Below are positions 49,189 through 58,049 of a stretch of DNA of 58,249 bases, in pieces. How positions within the stretch are numbered: position 1 is the stretch's first letter; each line of letters opens with the position of its first letter. Under the pieces are notes generated by a model, which had not been told where the DNA came from, searched no databases, and saw only the letters and a list, made by a program, of their open reading frames with translations. Both the position numbers and the translations under genes were made by a program. Source of the stretch: Candidatus Uhrbacteria bacterium (GTDB taxonomy: Bacteria > Patescibacteriota > Patescibacteriia > 2-12-FULL-60-25); contig JAHFIK010000002.1 of assembly GCA_023246415.1 (NCBI GenBank), forward strand, positions 1-58,249, given 5' to 3'.

Positions 49189-50379
49189 TCAGGGGTTGTA
49201 ATCACGGAGACGCCACGCGCCATGCTCAAGCATCCAGACGAGCTCGACATCAGATCCGCGCTGAAGGCTGATCATGATGCGAACGGTTGCATCGGATTTC
49301 GTGACGTCATCGTTCGGATTCAGCCGAGTACATTGCTCGTCTTTCGCGACACCCCCGCGAGTCTCATAGAGATATCGGAGTGCCATGACGAGCGACGCAC
49401 GAAGCGTGTATGCGGGATCCTTGAAAAAGGACGGGATGACCTGTTGCGAGGCGCCCGGAATGTTCTCGACGAGTCGCTGATACGCCTGGTTGCCTTGTTC
49501 TGCCATGAGGCTATTTGAGATGAATGAAACGAGGAGTGTGTGATCCGAACTCGTTGAAGAGAGTTCCCCGTTAAATTTTCGGCATCGATCTTTGAGTTGA
49601 TCTGCGAGCCACGTCGCGTCTGTTCGTTTTTCACGAAAGAGCTCGGCGTCTTGGATCGCTTTTTGGATGGCCGTTGCCGGAACCGCCAAAAAGGCATCAT
49701 GGAGTTGCGTGAGAATGGCGGTGTTGACGCCGATGACCTCATGAGCCTTTGTGAGGAGAGGTCCGCCGCTGGATCCGGGGTCAATCGCGGCCGTGTGTTT
49801 CACCCAGCAATCGTCTCCATGTGTTGACTCCTTGGTCAATTCCCGATCATGCAGACAGGGATTTGAGATATTCCCATGCGTTTCCTGATAGCTTCCGTCC
49901 TGGTTCATCGACGGATAGCCGACGGCGAACACGTCCTGGATATTTGCCGAGGTTGCGTTCAGTGTTAGGCCTGGAACGGACGCTCTGATTTCAAGGATAG
50001 CGAGATCGAGACGACGGTCTGAGAAGAGGATGTGGCCAAGATATTGCGTCTCGTCGTGATCGAACGAGACCCTCGGCTGATCCGCATCGGCAATGACATG
50101 CTGATTGGTGATGACGAGCGACGTTGCGGCGGTTTGGATCAGACGCTCGCTCTTGATGACGAACCCGCTTCCGAATCCTTCGCTGAGTGCGAGATTCAGA
50201 TAGGTTTTGCGATAAATCTCCGGAAGCGTATCGTCGACTCCGAGTTCAATCCCTTTCTTTCGAATGGGTTCTGAAGCCCGGACACGAATCATCGCGACGG
50301 ATTTTTTTGGGTCACTCGTCCCGCACGAGAGGAAGATGAGCGTGAAAAAAAGAGAACACAGTGTTCGAATCGACCACAC
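49189..50379 (-). CDS. Lipoprotein trypsin-like serine protease (HtrA-type S1 domain)
   Basis: 396 residues from GTG 50379. AGAGGT lies 5 nt before this GTG, and the resulting N-terminus is a short lipoprotein signal with lipobox FLSC, acylated Cys at 19. An ORF extension to 50475 is open but would bury the signal. The catalytic triad is H94 (TNQHV), D125 (RRLDLAIL) and S204 (DPGSSGGPLL). No PDZ domain follows; instead there are about 150 residues of helical unknown sequence. It probably acts in envelope quality control at the cell surface. Confidence 0.85.
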   Translation of the reverse strand: MWSIRTLCSLFFTLIFLSCGTSDPKKSVAMIRVRASEPIRKKGIELGVDDTLPEIYRKTYLNLALSEGFGSGFVIKSERLIQTAATSLVITNQHVIADADQPRVSFDHDETQYLGHILFSDRRLDLAILEIRASVPGLTLNATSANIQDVFAVGYPSMNQDGSYQETHGNISNPCLHDRELTKESTHGDDCWVKHTAAIDPGSSGGPLLTKAHEVIGVNTAILTQLHDAFLAVPATAIQKAIQDAELFREKRTDATWLADQLKDRCRKFNGELSSTSSDHTLLVSFISNSLMAEQGNQAYQRLVENIPGASQQVIPSFFKDPAYTLRASLVMALRYLYETRGGVAKDEQCTRLNPNDDVTKSDATVRIMISLQRGSDVELVWMLEHGAWRLRDYNP

Positions 50380-50503
50380 GGGGCACCTCTGCTGATCTGT
50401 TTGATCTCTGATGTGAAGGTCCGTACAGAACCCTGAAACAGAAAGAAATGTCGCATATCTTAGACGGGGCGTCAAAGGCGTGGATGAGCGATTGATTCAG
50501 GAA

Positions 50504-50540
50504 AATAAAGACACCCCGAGGAATTCGGGGTGTCTTTATT
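50504..50540. terminator. Terminator of the tRNA-Lys gene
   Basis: A 16-bp perfect stem (50504-50519 with 50525-50540), rich in A/T at its ends. It begins at the last base of the encoded CCA end of the tRNA, so it is the transcription stop on the minus strand. It can also work on the plus strand. Confidence 0.8.
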
Positions 50541-50616
50541 GGTGACCCGGGTGGGATTCGAACCCACGACCGTTGGCTTAAAAGGCCACTGCTCTACCAG
50601 GCTGAGCTACCGAGTC
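50540..50616 (-). tRNA. tRNA-Lys (anticodon UUU)
   Basis: 77 nt including an encoded CCA. Acceptor stem GACTCGG pairs with CCGGGTC (one G-T pair), discriminator A. D-arm TAGCTCAGCCTGGTAGAGC, anticodon loop CTTTTAA with anticodon TTT, T-loop GGTTCGAATCC. The outermost pair of the anticodon stem (G-A) is mismatched. The wobble U should be thiolated by the MnmA encoded at 13143. Confidence 0.95.
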
Positions 50617-50631
50617 TTGGAAAGTGGTACA

Positions 50632-50660
50632 ATACTAGCCGAAAACGCTGAACAAATCAA
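50632..50660 (-). promoter_or_regulatory. Promoter of tRNA-Lys
   Basis: On the minus strand TTGATT (50660-50655), 17-nt spacer, TAGTAT (50637-50632). The upstream half reaches to 4 nt before the ATG of the plus-strand glycosyltransferase at 50664. Confidence 0.7.
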
Positions 50661-50663
50661 GGC

Positions 50664-51788
50664 ATGCGCATTGCAATGATCGGATGTAAAGGGGTCCCCG
50701 CGACCATGGCGTACGGGGGCGGTGTTGAGCGACACGTTGAACAGCTGGCGCCACGGATCGCGAAACAGGGCCACGAGGTCACGATTTACGTTCGTCCGTA
50801 TACGAATCCGAGACAGAAACGGACGTGGAACGGGTGCCATCTCGTGACGATTCCAACGATTCGGCGGAAACATGTTGAGACGATTGCGCATGTCTTTTTT
50901 TCCACGGTGCATGCTATTTTCCAAAAGTACGACGTGATTCATTATCACGGGGTTGGACCATCGACGGTGGCGTGGATTCCGCGCGTGTTCTCACCTCGGA
51001 CGAAAATCGTTGTGACATTCCATTCTCGAGATCGATTCCACGAGAAGTGGAATTTTCTTGCTCGAACGTATCTCGCGATCGGGGAGTGGACGGCTGTTCG
51101 GGTTCCGCATGCAACGATTGCGGTTTCACATGTGATCCAACGGTTCTGCATGCAGATGTTCAATGTGAAGCCGCTCTTTATCCCGAATGGAATTGAGCCG
51201 CCTTCACGGCGCGTGGCAACAGACGCGATTGAACGGATGGGGTTGAAGCCAAACGGCTATTTTCTTGGGTTGGGGCGTCTCGTGCCGCACAAGGCCTACG
51301 ACGTCGCACTGGATGCCTTTTTAACAGTTCCAACGGATCTCAATTTCGCGATCGTCGGTGATGCCGGATATGACGAACGGTATGCAGAACGGTTGTATGC
51401 CATGGCGGAACGCGATCCACGCGTCCGCATGCTCGGTTTTCAAACGGGCCGTGAACTTGAACAGCTGCTCGCGCATTGCTATGCGCTCATCCATCCTTCA
51501 CGGAGTGAAGGATTGTCCGTTGCGGTCCTCGAAGCGATGTCTTATGGGAAGGTGGTGATCATGAGCGATATCCCTGAGAACCTTGAGCTCGTCGATCACT
51601 CGAATATTAGTTTTCCAACGGATAACGTGAAACGGTTGCGCGACACGCTGTCTTGGCTCGCAGAAGATCCGGCAATGCTCCGCGAACGTGGTGAGCGCGC
51701 ACGGCAGGTGGTGATCAAACATTATAATTGGGACTCGATTGCGATAAAGACAGAGCAGGTGTATCGCACGTTGCATAGCCAGCGGTGA
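50664..51788 (+). CDS. Glycosyltransferase, GT4 family
   Basis: 374 residues, GT-B fold. 'MRIAMIGCKGVPATMAYGGG' opens the protein; 'GYFLGLGRLVPHKAYDVALD' and 'HPSRSEGLSVAVLEAMSYGK' form the donor domain with the EX7E motif. It is similar in type to capsule and cell-wall mannosyl/glucosyl transferases. It stands apart from the main glycan locus, behind the divergent tRNA gene. Its own promoter is not obvious; TACAAT at 50628 is a possible -10 without a good -35. Confidence 0.88.
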   Translation: MRIAMIGCKGVPATMAYGGGVERHVEQLAPRIAKQGHEVTIYVRPYTNPRQKRTWNGCHLVTIPTIRRKHVETIAHVFFSTVHAIFQKYDVIHYHGVGPSTVAWIPRVFSPRTKIVVTFHSRDRFHEKWNFLARTYLAIGEWTAVRVPHATIAVSHVIQRFCMQMFNVKPLFIPNGIEPPSRRVATDAIERMGLKPNGYFLGLGRLVPHKAYDVALDAFLTVPTDLNFAIVGDAGYDERYAERLYAMAERDPRVRMLGFQTGRELEQLLAHCYALIHPSRSEGLSVAVLEAMSYGKVVIMSDIPENLELVDHSNISFPTDNVKRLRDTLSWLAEDPAMLRERGERARQVVIKHYNWDSIAIKTEQVYRTLHSQR

Positions 51789-51818
51789 AGCGATGGAGCG
51801 CCTGTGTCGCGTTTTCAC

Positions 51819-51847
51819 TTGCGTAACTGTTGCGAGCTCCGTAGTCT
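51819..51847 (+). promoter_or_regulatory. Promoter of the translin-like gene
   Basis: TTGCGT (51819-51824), 17-nt spacer, TAGTCT (51842-51847), with about 32 nt to ATG 51886. Confidence 0.5.
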
Positions 51848-51885
51848 GAGACGAAACATCATGATTTATTCATCACGCGCGTTCC

Positions 51886-52479
51886 ATGTGTATCTCTATG
51901 CTTGATCAAACAGCGCTTTCCGCGGTCGTACGTTCCTATAAGGCGATGACGGTTCGTCGTCGCGAGCTCCAGCAACTTTCTTCGGATATCTTAAGTGCAT
52001 CCAAGCGGGCGATTTTTGCAGTTCAGCGAGGGATGAAAGGGGATGCAGATCGTGAACTCAAAGAGGCGCGATCACTCGTGATGCGCGGGAAGAAAGTCGT
52101 TGGAACGGATCGACGTCTTCTCTCCGAGGGCGCCTGGCGCGCTGCGCTGGAGGAGTTTGCGGAAAGTGCGATGTATCGAGATGCGATGTTTGCGTCGATG
52201 ATCAAGGTTCCGAAAGAGATCGCGGACGATCCAGATGTCGTCATTGGTGCACTGTCGGATGTGACCGGGGAGTGTACGCGTTCCTGCGTGCTCGCCGCGA
52301 CCCGAAGAGATCGGGTCGAGGTTGAGCGTCTCTCTGAGATTGTTCGTGGCGGGGTCGCCTTTTTACTCGAACTTGATTTGACGGGATCACTTCGCCAGAA
52401 ATTTGACCAAGCAAAACAGAATTTACGAAAAGTAGAGGAGATTGCGTTTAGTCTTTCATTGTCGCGGGCGATTGAATGA
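51886..52479 (+). CDS. Translin-family protein
   Basis: 197 residues, all helical, no membrane segment. The pattern fits translin/TRAX: basic helices at the start ('VRRRELQQLSSDILSASKRA'), the central 'ALEEFAESAMYRDAMF', 'ALSDVTGECTRSCVLAATRR' (translin: GL.D..GEL.R), and the end 'GSLRQKFDQAKQNLRKVEEI', matching the LR-K-D--K-L-KVE signature. Eukaryotic translin and TRAX form RNA-binding and RNA-cleaving octamers. ATG 51898 is an alternative start. It precedes hrcA but has its own promoter. Confidence 0.75.
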   Translation: MCISMLDQTALSAVVRSYKAMTVRRRELQQLSSDILSASKRAIFAVQRGMKGDADRELKEARSLVMRGKKVVGTDRRLLSEGAWRAALEEFAESAMYRDAMFASMIKVPKEIADDPDVVIGALSDVTGECTRSCVLAATRRDRVEVERLSEIVRGGVAFLLELDLTGSLRQKFDQAKQNLRKVEEIAFSLSLSRAIE

Positions 52480-52510
52480 TCAGGTGATAGAACGGGGATT
52501 GAGGGGCCTA

Positions 52511-52540
52511 TTGACACCCTAGCGCCACATTCATTATAGT
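52511..52540 (+). promoter_or_regulatory. Heat-shock operon promoter
   Basis: TTGACA (52511-52516), 18-nt spacer, TATAGT (52535-52540). The start site (about 52547) lies inside the CIRCE operator. A vegetative-type promoter fits repression by HrcA rather than a heat-shock sigma factor. Confidence 0.8.
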
Positions 52541-52541
52541 G

Positions 52542-52568
52542 CTAGCACTCAATGAGGTAGAGTGCTAG
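52542..52568 (+). promoter_or_regulatory. CIRCE operator (HrcA binding site)
   Basis: A perfect inverted repeat CTAGCACTC, 9-nt spacer, GAGTGCTAG, matching the CIRCE consensus TTAGCACTC-N9-GAGTGCTAA except for the outermost bases. It ends 2 nt before the hrcA ATG. Confidence 0.95.
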
Positions 52569-52570
52569 TT

Positions 52571-53251
52571 ATGGACCAGCGCATTGAAGACGTCCTTGAA
52601 TACGTGATTGCAGATTATATTCGAACCGCCGAGCCTGTGAGCTCTAGTGCGGTTGTTCAGGCGCACAAACTTTCAGTGAGTTCTGCAACGATTCGAAATT
52701 GGTTTGCCATTCTTGAAGAGGAGGGGTTCCTTGTCCAACCGCATACGTCCGCTGGTCGGATTCCGTCGCCAAAGGCGTATGAGTGGTATGTTGATCGGCT
52801 TGGGACGGCAACACCGACGTCGGCGGAAGTAAAACTCGTCAAACACGCGGTGACCCCATCAACCGATATCGGGACTCAAGCAAAGCAGATCGCAAAAGCC
52901 TGTGCAGAATATATTGGTGCCGCCATGCTCGTCGGAACGAATGAATCGGACGCCTACTATACCGGACTCACGACACTGTTCAGCCAGCCGGAATTTCATG
53001 ATTGGGCGCGCGTGGTCTCCATGGGATCGGTCCTTGATCGATTGGATCGTGAATTAACCGCGCTTCGATTGAAAACCTATGACGCGCCGACCGTGTTGAT
53101 CGGGAACGCCTGTCCGTTTGGTGCAGGATGCGCGGCCGTCGTTCTCACGATCGATGCGAACGCCTTCATCGCCGCATTTGGACCGGTTCGCATGGACTAC
53201 AAAAAAGCTCGAAATATTCTTGTTGCGACACAACACCTCTTTTGTCATTGA
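52571..53251 (+). CDS. hrcA: Heat-inducible repressor HrcA, short form
   Basis: 226 residues against about 340 in Bacillus. The winged-helix DNA-binding part is complete ('SSATIRNWFAILEEEGFLVQ', 'HTSAGRIPSPKAYEWYVDRL'). The central insertion is reduced, while the C-terminal sensing domain is still recognisable ('GPVRMDYKKARNIL'). It binds the CIRCE box directly upstream and represses its own operon. The start at ATG 52571 is preferred over GTG 52562, which lies inside the operator. Confidence 0.93.
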   Translation: MDQRIEDVLEYVIADYIRTAEPVSSSAVVQAHKLSVSSATIRNWFAILEEEGFLVQPHTSAGRIPSPKAYEWYVDRLGTATPTSAEVKLVKHAVTPSTDIGTQAKQIAKACAEYIGAAMLVGTNESDAYYTGLTTLFSQPEFHDWARVVSMGSVLDRLDRELTALRLKTYDAPTVLIGNACPFGAGCAAVVLTIDANAFIAAFGPVRMDYKKARNILVATQHLFCH

Positions 53252-53252
53252 T

Positions 53253-53819
53253 ATGACCGACACACAACACACACCAACGACTGATTCAGACGCTTCGAAT
53301 CCAGATGAATCGACGCGGACCGAGGAAACAGTGGCTGCGGAACAGGATCCGATCGAAATCTTAAAAAAAGAACGGGACGAATATCTTTCCGGATGGCGTC
53401 GGGCGAAAGCAGATTACGAGAATCTTCTGAGAGATACGCAACGTGCGAAGGAAGAGTATGTAAAGTTCGCAAACGAACAGGCGCTATTGAGATTATTGCC
53501 AGCGATTGATCAATACGATGTTGCGCTCTCGTTCGCTCCTTCGTTTGACGTGATTCCGCAAGCTGCGGTCAAACCCTTTGAAAATTGGATGATCGGGCTC
53601 GAAGCGGTTCGCTCCCTGTGGATTGAAGCGGCTCGGGAACTTGGCCTTGAGAAGATTGCGGTCACCGGCGTCTTTAATCCGAATCTGCACGAAGCCGTTG
53701 GTGATGAGGTCTCAGAAACGGTGCCGGCAGGTCAGATTATTCGCGCCACGGTGAACGGTTGGACGCTGAACGGAAAAGTGATTCGCGCCGCAAAAGTGAT
53801 TGTTTCGAAAAACAATTAA
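53253..53819 (+). CDS. grpE: Nucleotide exchange factor GrpE
   Basis: 188 residues. Acidic N-terminal tail (about 1-35), long coiled coil ('ILKKERDEYLSGWRRAKADY', 'NLLRDTQRAKEEYVKFANEQ'), and the C-terminal beta domain with 'VFNPNLHEAVGDE' and 'GWTLNGKVIRAAKVIV'. It releases ADP from DnaK. It starts 1 nt after the hrcA stop; the longer frame overlapping hrcA is not used because the conserved length and tail fit ATG 53253. Confidence 0.95.
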   Translation: MTDTQHTPTTDSDASNPDESTRTEETVAAEQDPIEILKKERDEYLSGWRRAKADYENLLRDTQRAKEEYVKFANEQALLRLLPAIDQYDVALSFAPSFDVIPQAAVKPFENWMIGLEAVRSLWIEAARELGLEKIAVTGVFNPNLHEAVGDEVSETVPAGQIIRATVNGWTLNGKVIRAAKVIVSKNN

Positions 53820-53846
53820 TCTTATTCATTCTCATCATATACATCT

Positions 53847-54275
53847 ATGAGACTCATCCCATGGCAACCCCTCTTTGATGAAGATGGGTTTGACCGATTC
53901 ATCCAGCCCATGCGCGGCATGATGCCAACCGTTGGGACCGACATTTTTCCGCCAGTGGATATCTACGAAGATGGCGAAAAACTCGTGGTTGAAACACCGA
54001 TCGCAGGAATTGATCCGGCGAAGATTGACGTCTCTGTTGAGAAGGACGTCCTGACGATTAAGGGAGCGATGGAACGGAAGACAGAGGTTGATGAAAAGAA
54101 TTATTACAGAAAGGAAGTACGGAGCGGATCGCTCTTTCGGACCATTCCGCTTCCGGTTCATGTCCTAGAGCGCGGAGCAAACGCGACCTATGAAAATGGC
54201 ATGCTGAAGATCGAAATCCCAAAAGGAACGGAAGAGAAGACATCGATTAAGATCGAAGTGAAGCCGAAGAAATAA
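53847..54275 (+). CDS. Small heat-shock protein, Hsp20/alpha-crystallin family
   Basis: 142 residues. The alpha-crystallin domain covers about 30-130: 'PPVDIYEDGEKLVVETPIAG', 'VSVEKDVLTIKGAMERKTEV', and 'NGMLKIEIPKG' near the end. It holds unfolding proteins for DnaK. Its place between grpE and dnaK, under the same CIRCE control, is unusual. Confidence 0.93.
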   Translation: MRLIPWQPLFDEDGFDRFIQPMRGMMPTVGTDIFPPVDIYEDGEKLVVETPIAGIDPAKIDVSVEKDVLTIKGAMERKTEVDEKNYYRKEVRSGSLFRTIPLPVHVLERGANATYENGMLKIEIPKGTEEKTSIKIEVKPKK

Positions 54276-54322
54276 GAATACGAATATCAATCATTACTCC
54301 ATTAGAGACGTAGAAACACAGT

Positions 54323-56248
54323 ATGCCGAAAATTTTAGGAATTGATCTTGGAACGACAAACTCCTGCATGGCGGTCGTGGAAGGTGGTCAGCCGAAAGTG
54401 CTGGAGAACGCCGAAGGAAATCGAACGACCCCATCCGTGGTCGCCTTTGCAAAGGGCGGAGAAATTTTGGTTGGACAACAGGCAAAACGGCAGTCTGTCG
54501 TCAATCCGCGAAACACCTTCTTTTCCGTGAAACGACTCATCGGTCGTCGGTGGTCGGATACGGAGCTCCAGCGGGACCTTGCATGGCTCCCGTACAAGAT
54601 TGTGCAGAGCGGCGAAGGGGTCCGGGTGGAATTGGAAGACGGATCAAAGCAGTATTCGCCGGAAGAAGTGTCTGCCATGGTGCTCCAGAAGTTGAAGCGC
54701 GATGCAGAGGCACGGATCGGAGAAAAAATTACGCAAGCCGTGATTACGGTTCCGGCGTATTTTGACGATAGTCAGCGCCAGGCGACAAAAATCGCGGGTG
54801 AAATTGCTGGGCTTGAGGTGCTTCGGATTATCAACGAGCCGACCGCCGCAGCGCTTGCGTACGGATTTGATCGAAAGAAGGATGAAAAAGTGGTTGTCTA
54901 TGACTTGGGCGGCGGAACATTCGATGTGTCCGTCCTTGAGGTCGCATACGATGCGGCGACGACGCAGAATACGGTTGAAGTTCGTGCCACGAACGGTGAT
55001 ACGCATCTTGGCGGCGATGACTTTGACCAAAAAATCATTGGATGGATTGTTGATGAGTTCAAGAAGGCGGAGGGGATTGATCTTTCAAAAGATCATCTTG
55101 CACTCCAGCGCATCAAAGAAGCAGCTGAGAAGGCAAAAATTGAGCTCTCACATGCCGTTGAGACAGAAATCAATCAGCCATTCATTACGAGTGATGCGGC
55201 GGGTCCAAAACATCTCTTATTGAAGATGACGCGAGCCACGCTGGAAGAATTGGTCGGGGACTTGGTTCGAAAGACGCTTGAGCCATGCAAGAAGGCGCTC
55301 GCAGATGCGGGACTTTCAACGAACGAGATTCATGAGGTTATTTTGGTCGGCGGGATGACGCGCATGCCGCTCGTTCAGCAGGAAGTTGAAAAGTTCTTTG
55401 GGAAAAAGCCAAACGTGACCGTGAATCCAGATGAAGTCGTCTCGCTGGGTGCGGCGGTACAGGCGGGAAACCTTCAGGGGGATATTAAGGGTGATCTCTT
55501 GTTGCTTGATGTCACGCCTCTATCGTTCGGATTAGAGACGCTCGGCGGAGTCTTCACCAAGATTATCGAACGGAATACGACGATCCCAACATCGAAGTCA
55601 CAGGTGTTCTCGACCGCGCAGGATGGTCAGCCAAGCGTTGAGATTCACGTCTTGCAAGGCGAACGCGAGATGGCGGCAGATAACCGTTCCCTGGGTCGAT
55701 TCATGCTCTCCGGGATTCCTCCAGCACCACGCGGCGTTCCGCAGATCGAAGTTTCATTCGATATTGATGCAAACGGGATCTTGAGCGTGAAAGCGAAAGA
55801 TCGCGCGACGAATAAGGAACAGCAGATCACAATCACAGCGTCGACCAATCTTTCGAAGGATGAAATCGAACGCATGAAGAAAGAGGCGGAAACGAATGCG
55901 GAATCTGACAAGAAACGTCGCGAGATGATTGAAGTGAAGAACATGGGGGAGACGATGGTGTATACGACAGAGAAGATGTTGAAAGAAGCGGGTGATAAAG
56001 TGACCGCCGATGAGCGCAAGCCGGTCGATGAAAAATTGGACGCGTTGAAGGCAGCGCTGAAGGGCGAGGAAATTGAGACGATCAAGCAGGCATCGGATGC
56101 GCTCGCAACCGCGGCGCAGGCGATTGGGGCGAAATTGTACGAACAGCAAAAGACGACCGAAAATGACTCGACAGGTGCACCAGGATCTGCTACGGACGCC
56201 GGTCAGGACGGTTCTGGCCCGGTTGAGGGCGAATTTACGCAGAAATAA
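54323..56248 (+). CDS. dnaK: Chaperone DnaK (Hsp70)
   Basis: 641 residues. The ATPase domain starts 'MPKILGIDLGTTNSCMAVVE', with 'VVYDLGGGTFDVSVLEV' and 'EVILVGGMTRMPLVQQEV'. The linker DLLLLDVTPLSFG leads into the peptide-binding domain and helical lid. The C-terminus is GSGPVEGEFTQK rather than the usual acidic DxEYEVVD-type end. It has no clear promoter of its own and should be read from the CIRCE-controlled start. Confidence 0.97.
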   Translation: MPKILGIDLGTTNSCMAVVEGGQPKVLENAEGNRTTPSVVAFAKGGEILVGQQAKRQSVVNPRNTFFSVKRLIGRRWSDTELQRDLAWLPYKIVQSGEGVRVELEDGSKQYSPEEVSAMVLQKLKRDAEARIGEKITQAVITVPAYFDDSQRQATKIAGEIAGLEVLRIINEPTAAALAYGFDRKKDEKVVVYDLGGGTFDVSVLEVAYDAATTQNTVEVRATNGDTHLGGDDFDQKIIGWIVDEFKKAEGIDLSKDHLALQRIKEAAEKAKIELSHAVETEINQPFITSDAAGPKHLLLKMTRATLEELVGDLVRKTLEPCKKALADAGLSTNEIHEVILVGGMTRMPLVQQEVEKFFGKKPNVTVNPDEVVSLGAAVQAGNLQGDIKGDLLLLDVTPLSFGLETLGGVFTKIIERNTTIPTSKSQVFSTAQDGQPSVEIHVLQGEREMAADNRSLGRFMLSGIPPAPRGVPQIEVSFDIDANGILSVKAKDRATNKEQQITITASTNLSKDEIERMKKEAETNAESDKKRREMIEVKNMGETMVYTTEKMLKEAGDKVTADERKPVDEKLDALKAALKGEEIETIKQASDALATAAQAIGAKLYEQQKTTENDSTGAPGSATDAGQDGSGPVEGEFTQK

Positions 56249-56299
56249 GCGTGGTTTGCCCATCCACAGATGTCGGAAATGGGCGTAAAATACCAGTAT

Positions 56300-57109
56300 A
56301 TGAAGAAGCCGCAGAAACGGGTCGGAGGTGCGCGTGGAACAAAAGGAAAGACGAGTCAGAAGGGTGCCGTCAAATCGGCACGGAAGATGCTTCCAAAAAA
56401 GACGAAATTAGCGAAGAACGATAAAGTGAGTTCGGCGAAAACGACAAAAAAAGGATCTGCTCCAGCAAAAGCAGCTGCCGGACCGAATGAGTCGCTGTTT
56501 CCGTATGGATCTCTGAAACATGGTGATCTTGCGTGGCATATCGCCACGTTCGAAAAATTGGTGAAGAAGTTTGAAGAGGCAGAGCAGATCTTGTTGCGGA
56601 ACGCATTCGTGTTTGCGAAAGAACGGCATGAAAAGCAATTGAGAAAAGACGGGTCTCCATACATCATTCATCCGCTTCGTATCGCAAACATGATCGGACT
56701 CGAATGGGGGATTCGCCAAGCGCCACTGATCGCGGCGGCATTGCTTCATGATGTAATCGAAGATACGCAGACGACGATTCGAGAAGTGAAAGATGGCTTC
56801 GGGGATGAAATCGGAAAGCTTGTGGATGGGTTGACCATGTGGCCAGGGAGCGAAACGCCAGAAGTGTACTTAAAACGCGTATCACGCGGACCGCGCGAGC
56901 TCCGCATCATCAAGTGTGCGGATGTCCTCGACAATCTGCGATCGTGGCACGAGTGTGGTGACGGTAATGCGGACCGTTTTACACGATGGTGGCGGCAAGC
57001 GCATGACTTCGCGCTCCCGATGGCTGAAGAAACATTAGACGCTGCGGCAAAACGGATTCGTGAAATTGTTGAAGACGCGTGGTATCTGAAGAAGGCGAGC
57101 ATGATGTAG
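56300..57109 (+). CDS. HD-domain hydrolase (SpoT/MESH1-like) with basic N-terminal tail
   Basis: 269 residues. Residues 1-60 are a lysine/alanine/glycine-rich tail. The HD domain follows with H110, H124, H150-D151 ('AALLHDVIEDT') and D208 ('KCADVLDNLRS'), the metal-binding set of the (p)ppGpp hydrolase family. No synthetase, TGS or ACT domain is present, so it would only degrade the alarmone or a related nucleotide. The ATG at 56300 is preferred over the open frame from 56270. It lies between dnaK and a membrane protein gene ahead of dnaJ. Confidence 0.78.
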   Translation: MKKPQKRVGGARGTKGKTSQKGAVKSARKMLPKKTKLAKNDKVSSAKTTKKGSAPAKAAAGPNESLFPYGSLKHGDLAWHIATFEKLVKKFEEAEQILLRNAFVFAKERHEKQLRKDGSPYIIHPLRIANMIGLEWGIRQAPLIAAALLHDVIEDTQTTIREVKDGFGDEIGKLVDGLTMWPGSETPEVYLKRVSRGPRELRIIKCADVLDNLRSWHECGDGNADRFTRWWRQAHDFALPMAEETLDAAAKRIREIVEDAWYLKKASMM

Positions 57110-57140
57110 CTGCGCTCGTTTGTCACTTGAGGCTGAACAT

Positions 57141-58040
57141 ATGAACGGTGTTAAGAAACTCCCAATCTGGGCACTCTTCGTGATCGCATTCCTGCTTACG
57201 TGTGCGGTGATTTGCGTTGGATTGTTTGTGACCATGCGTTCGACGTGGTCGCGACTTCAGGTCCTGAGTCCGCCTGTTGACACGAGGACGGATTACGCGA
57301 AGATGATTGAATTTTCTTCAACATCAACCGATGCGCAGACGCGGACGCAGCTTCAGGATGCATTTACAAAAAAGAAACTCGCCATCTTGTGGTCAGCGAC
57401 GCTTCCGGATCACCAACGTCGTCTGGTGCTTGCGGCACCGACACTTGATGGGACAATCAAATCCGCATCCTGTCAGGATGCGCAAGCGTTCTGCGCGTTT
57501 TTTATTGAGGACGGCGCCTCGAGTCGCTTGTTGACGCGCGGATCGCGGATCATGGGGTTCCAGCATTTGGAACGATTTTCGGATGCGGACCACGCCATCA
57601 TCGCGGTGAAGTTTTCATTGTTGAATTATTCGTCAATCGAACGGCTTTCGTTAGATTTGAAGACGGGTGAACTGGTGCCGCTCCTTGTGCTCGAAATGGA
57701 TGTTGATGATCAGTCGACGCGCCTCACAGCGAGTGGGTATGGGGATATCGTTTTGTTATCGATCGATTCCATCCGAGATCAGGGACGCGATTTCCCAACG
57801 CGTGTGACCGTTCAGACGGATGATGGGAAGATTCTCTCGCAGATCGATCAGGCGACGATCGGACATTTTGCAGATCTACAAAAAAAAGCGAATAATCCAT
57901 TGAAATCCCTCACGGTAGAGCCGTCAGATACAGATGTGTCAACGTTGAAGGTTTCCGTTTCTCTGTTTGGAGAATCGTATCTCTTCGATCTCAAACAGAA
58001 GACGCTTACGCCGGTTCGATCCAGTCAGAATAAGAAATAG
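57141..58040 (+). CDS. Hypothetical single-TM protein
   Basis: 299 residues. One membrane helix at about 9-31 ('WALFVIAFLLTCAVICVGLF') anchors a large extracytoplasmic part rich in beta strands ('RRLVLAAPTLDGTIKSASC', 'IERLSLDLKTGELVPLLVLE'), with a weak propeller-like rhythm. Two cysteines about seven residues apart (SCQDAQAFCAFF) could form a disulfide. No family recognised. It lies between the HD hydrolase and dnaJ in the heat-shock block. Confidence 0.7.
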   Translation: MNGVKKLPIWALFVIAFLLTCAVICVGLFVTMRSTWSRLQVLSPPVDTRTDYAKMIEFSSTSTDAQTRTQLQDAFTKKKLAILWSATLPDHQRRLVLAAPTLDGTIKSASCQDAQAFCAFFIEDGASSRLLTRGSRIMGFQHLERFSDADHAIIAVKFSLLNYSSIERLSLDLKTGELVPLLVLEMDVDDQSTRLTASGYGDIVLLSIDSIRDQGRDFPTRVTVQTDDGKILSQIDQATIGHFADLQKKANNPLKSLTVEPSDTDVSTLKVSVSLFGESYLFDLKQKTLTPVRSSQNKK

Positions 58041-58049
58041 CCTATCTCC

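Noticed and set aside
52562..52570. GTG at 52562 as the hrcA start
   Set aside because: It lies inside the CIRCE operator; ATG 52571 is the natural start and fits the conserved N-terminus.
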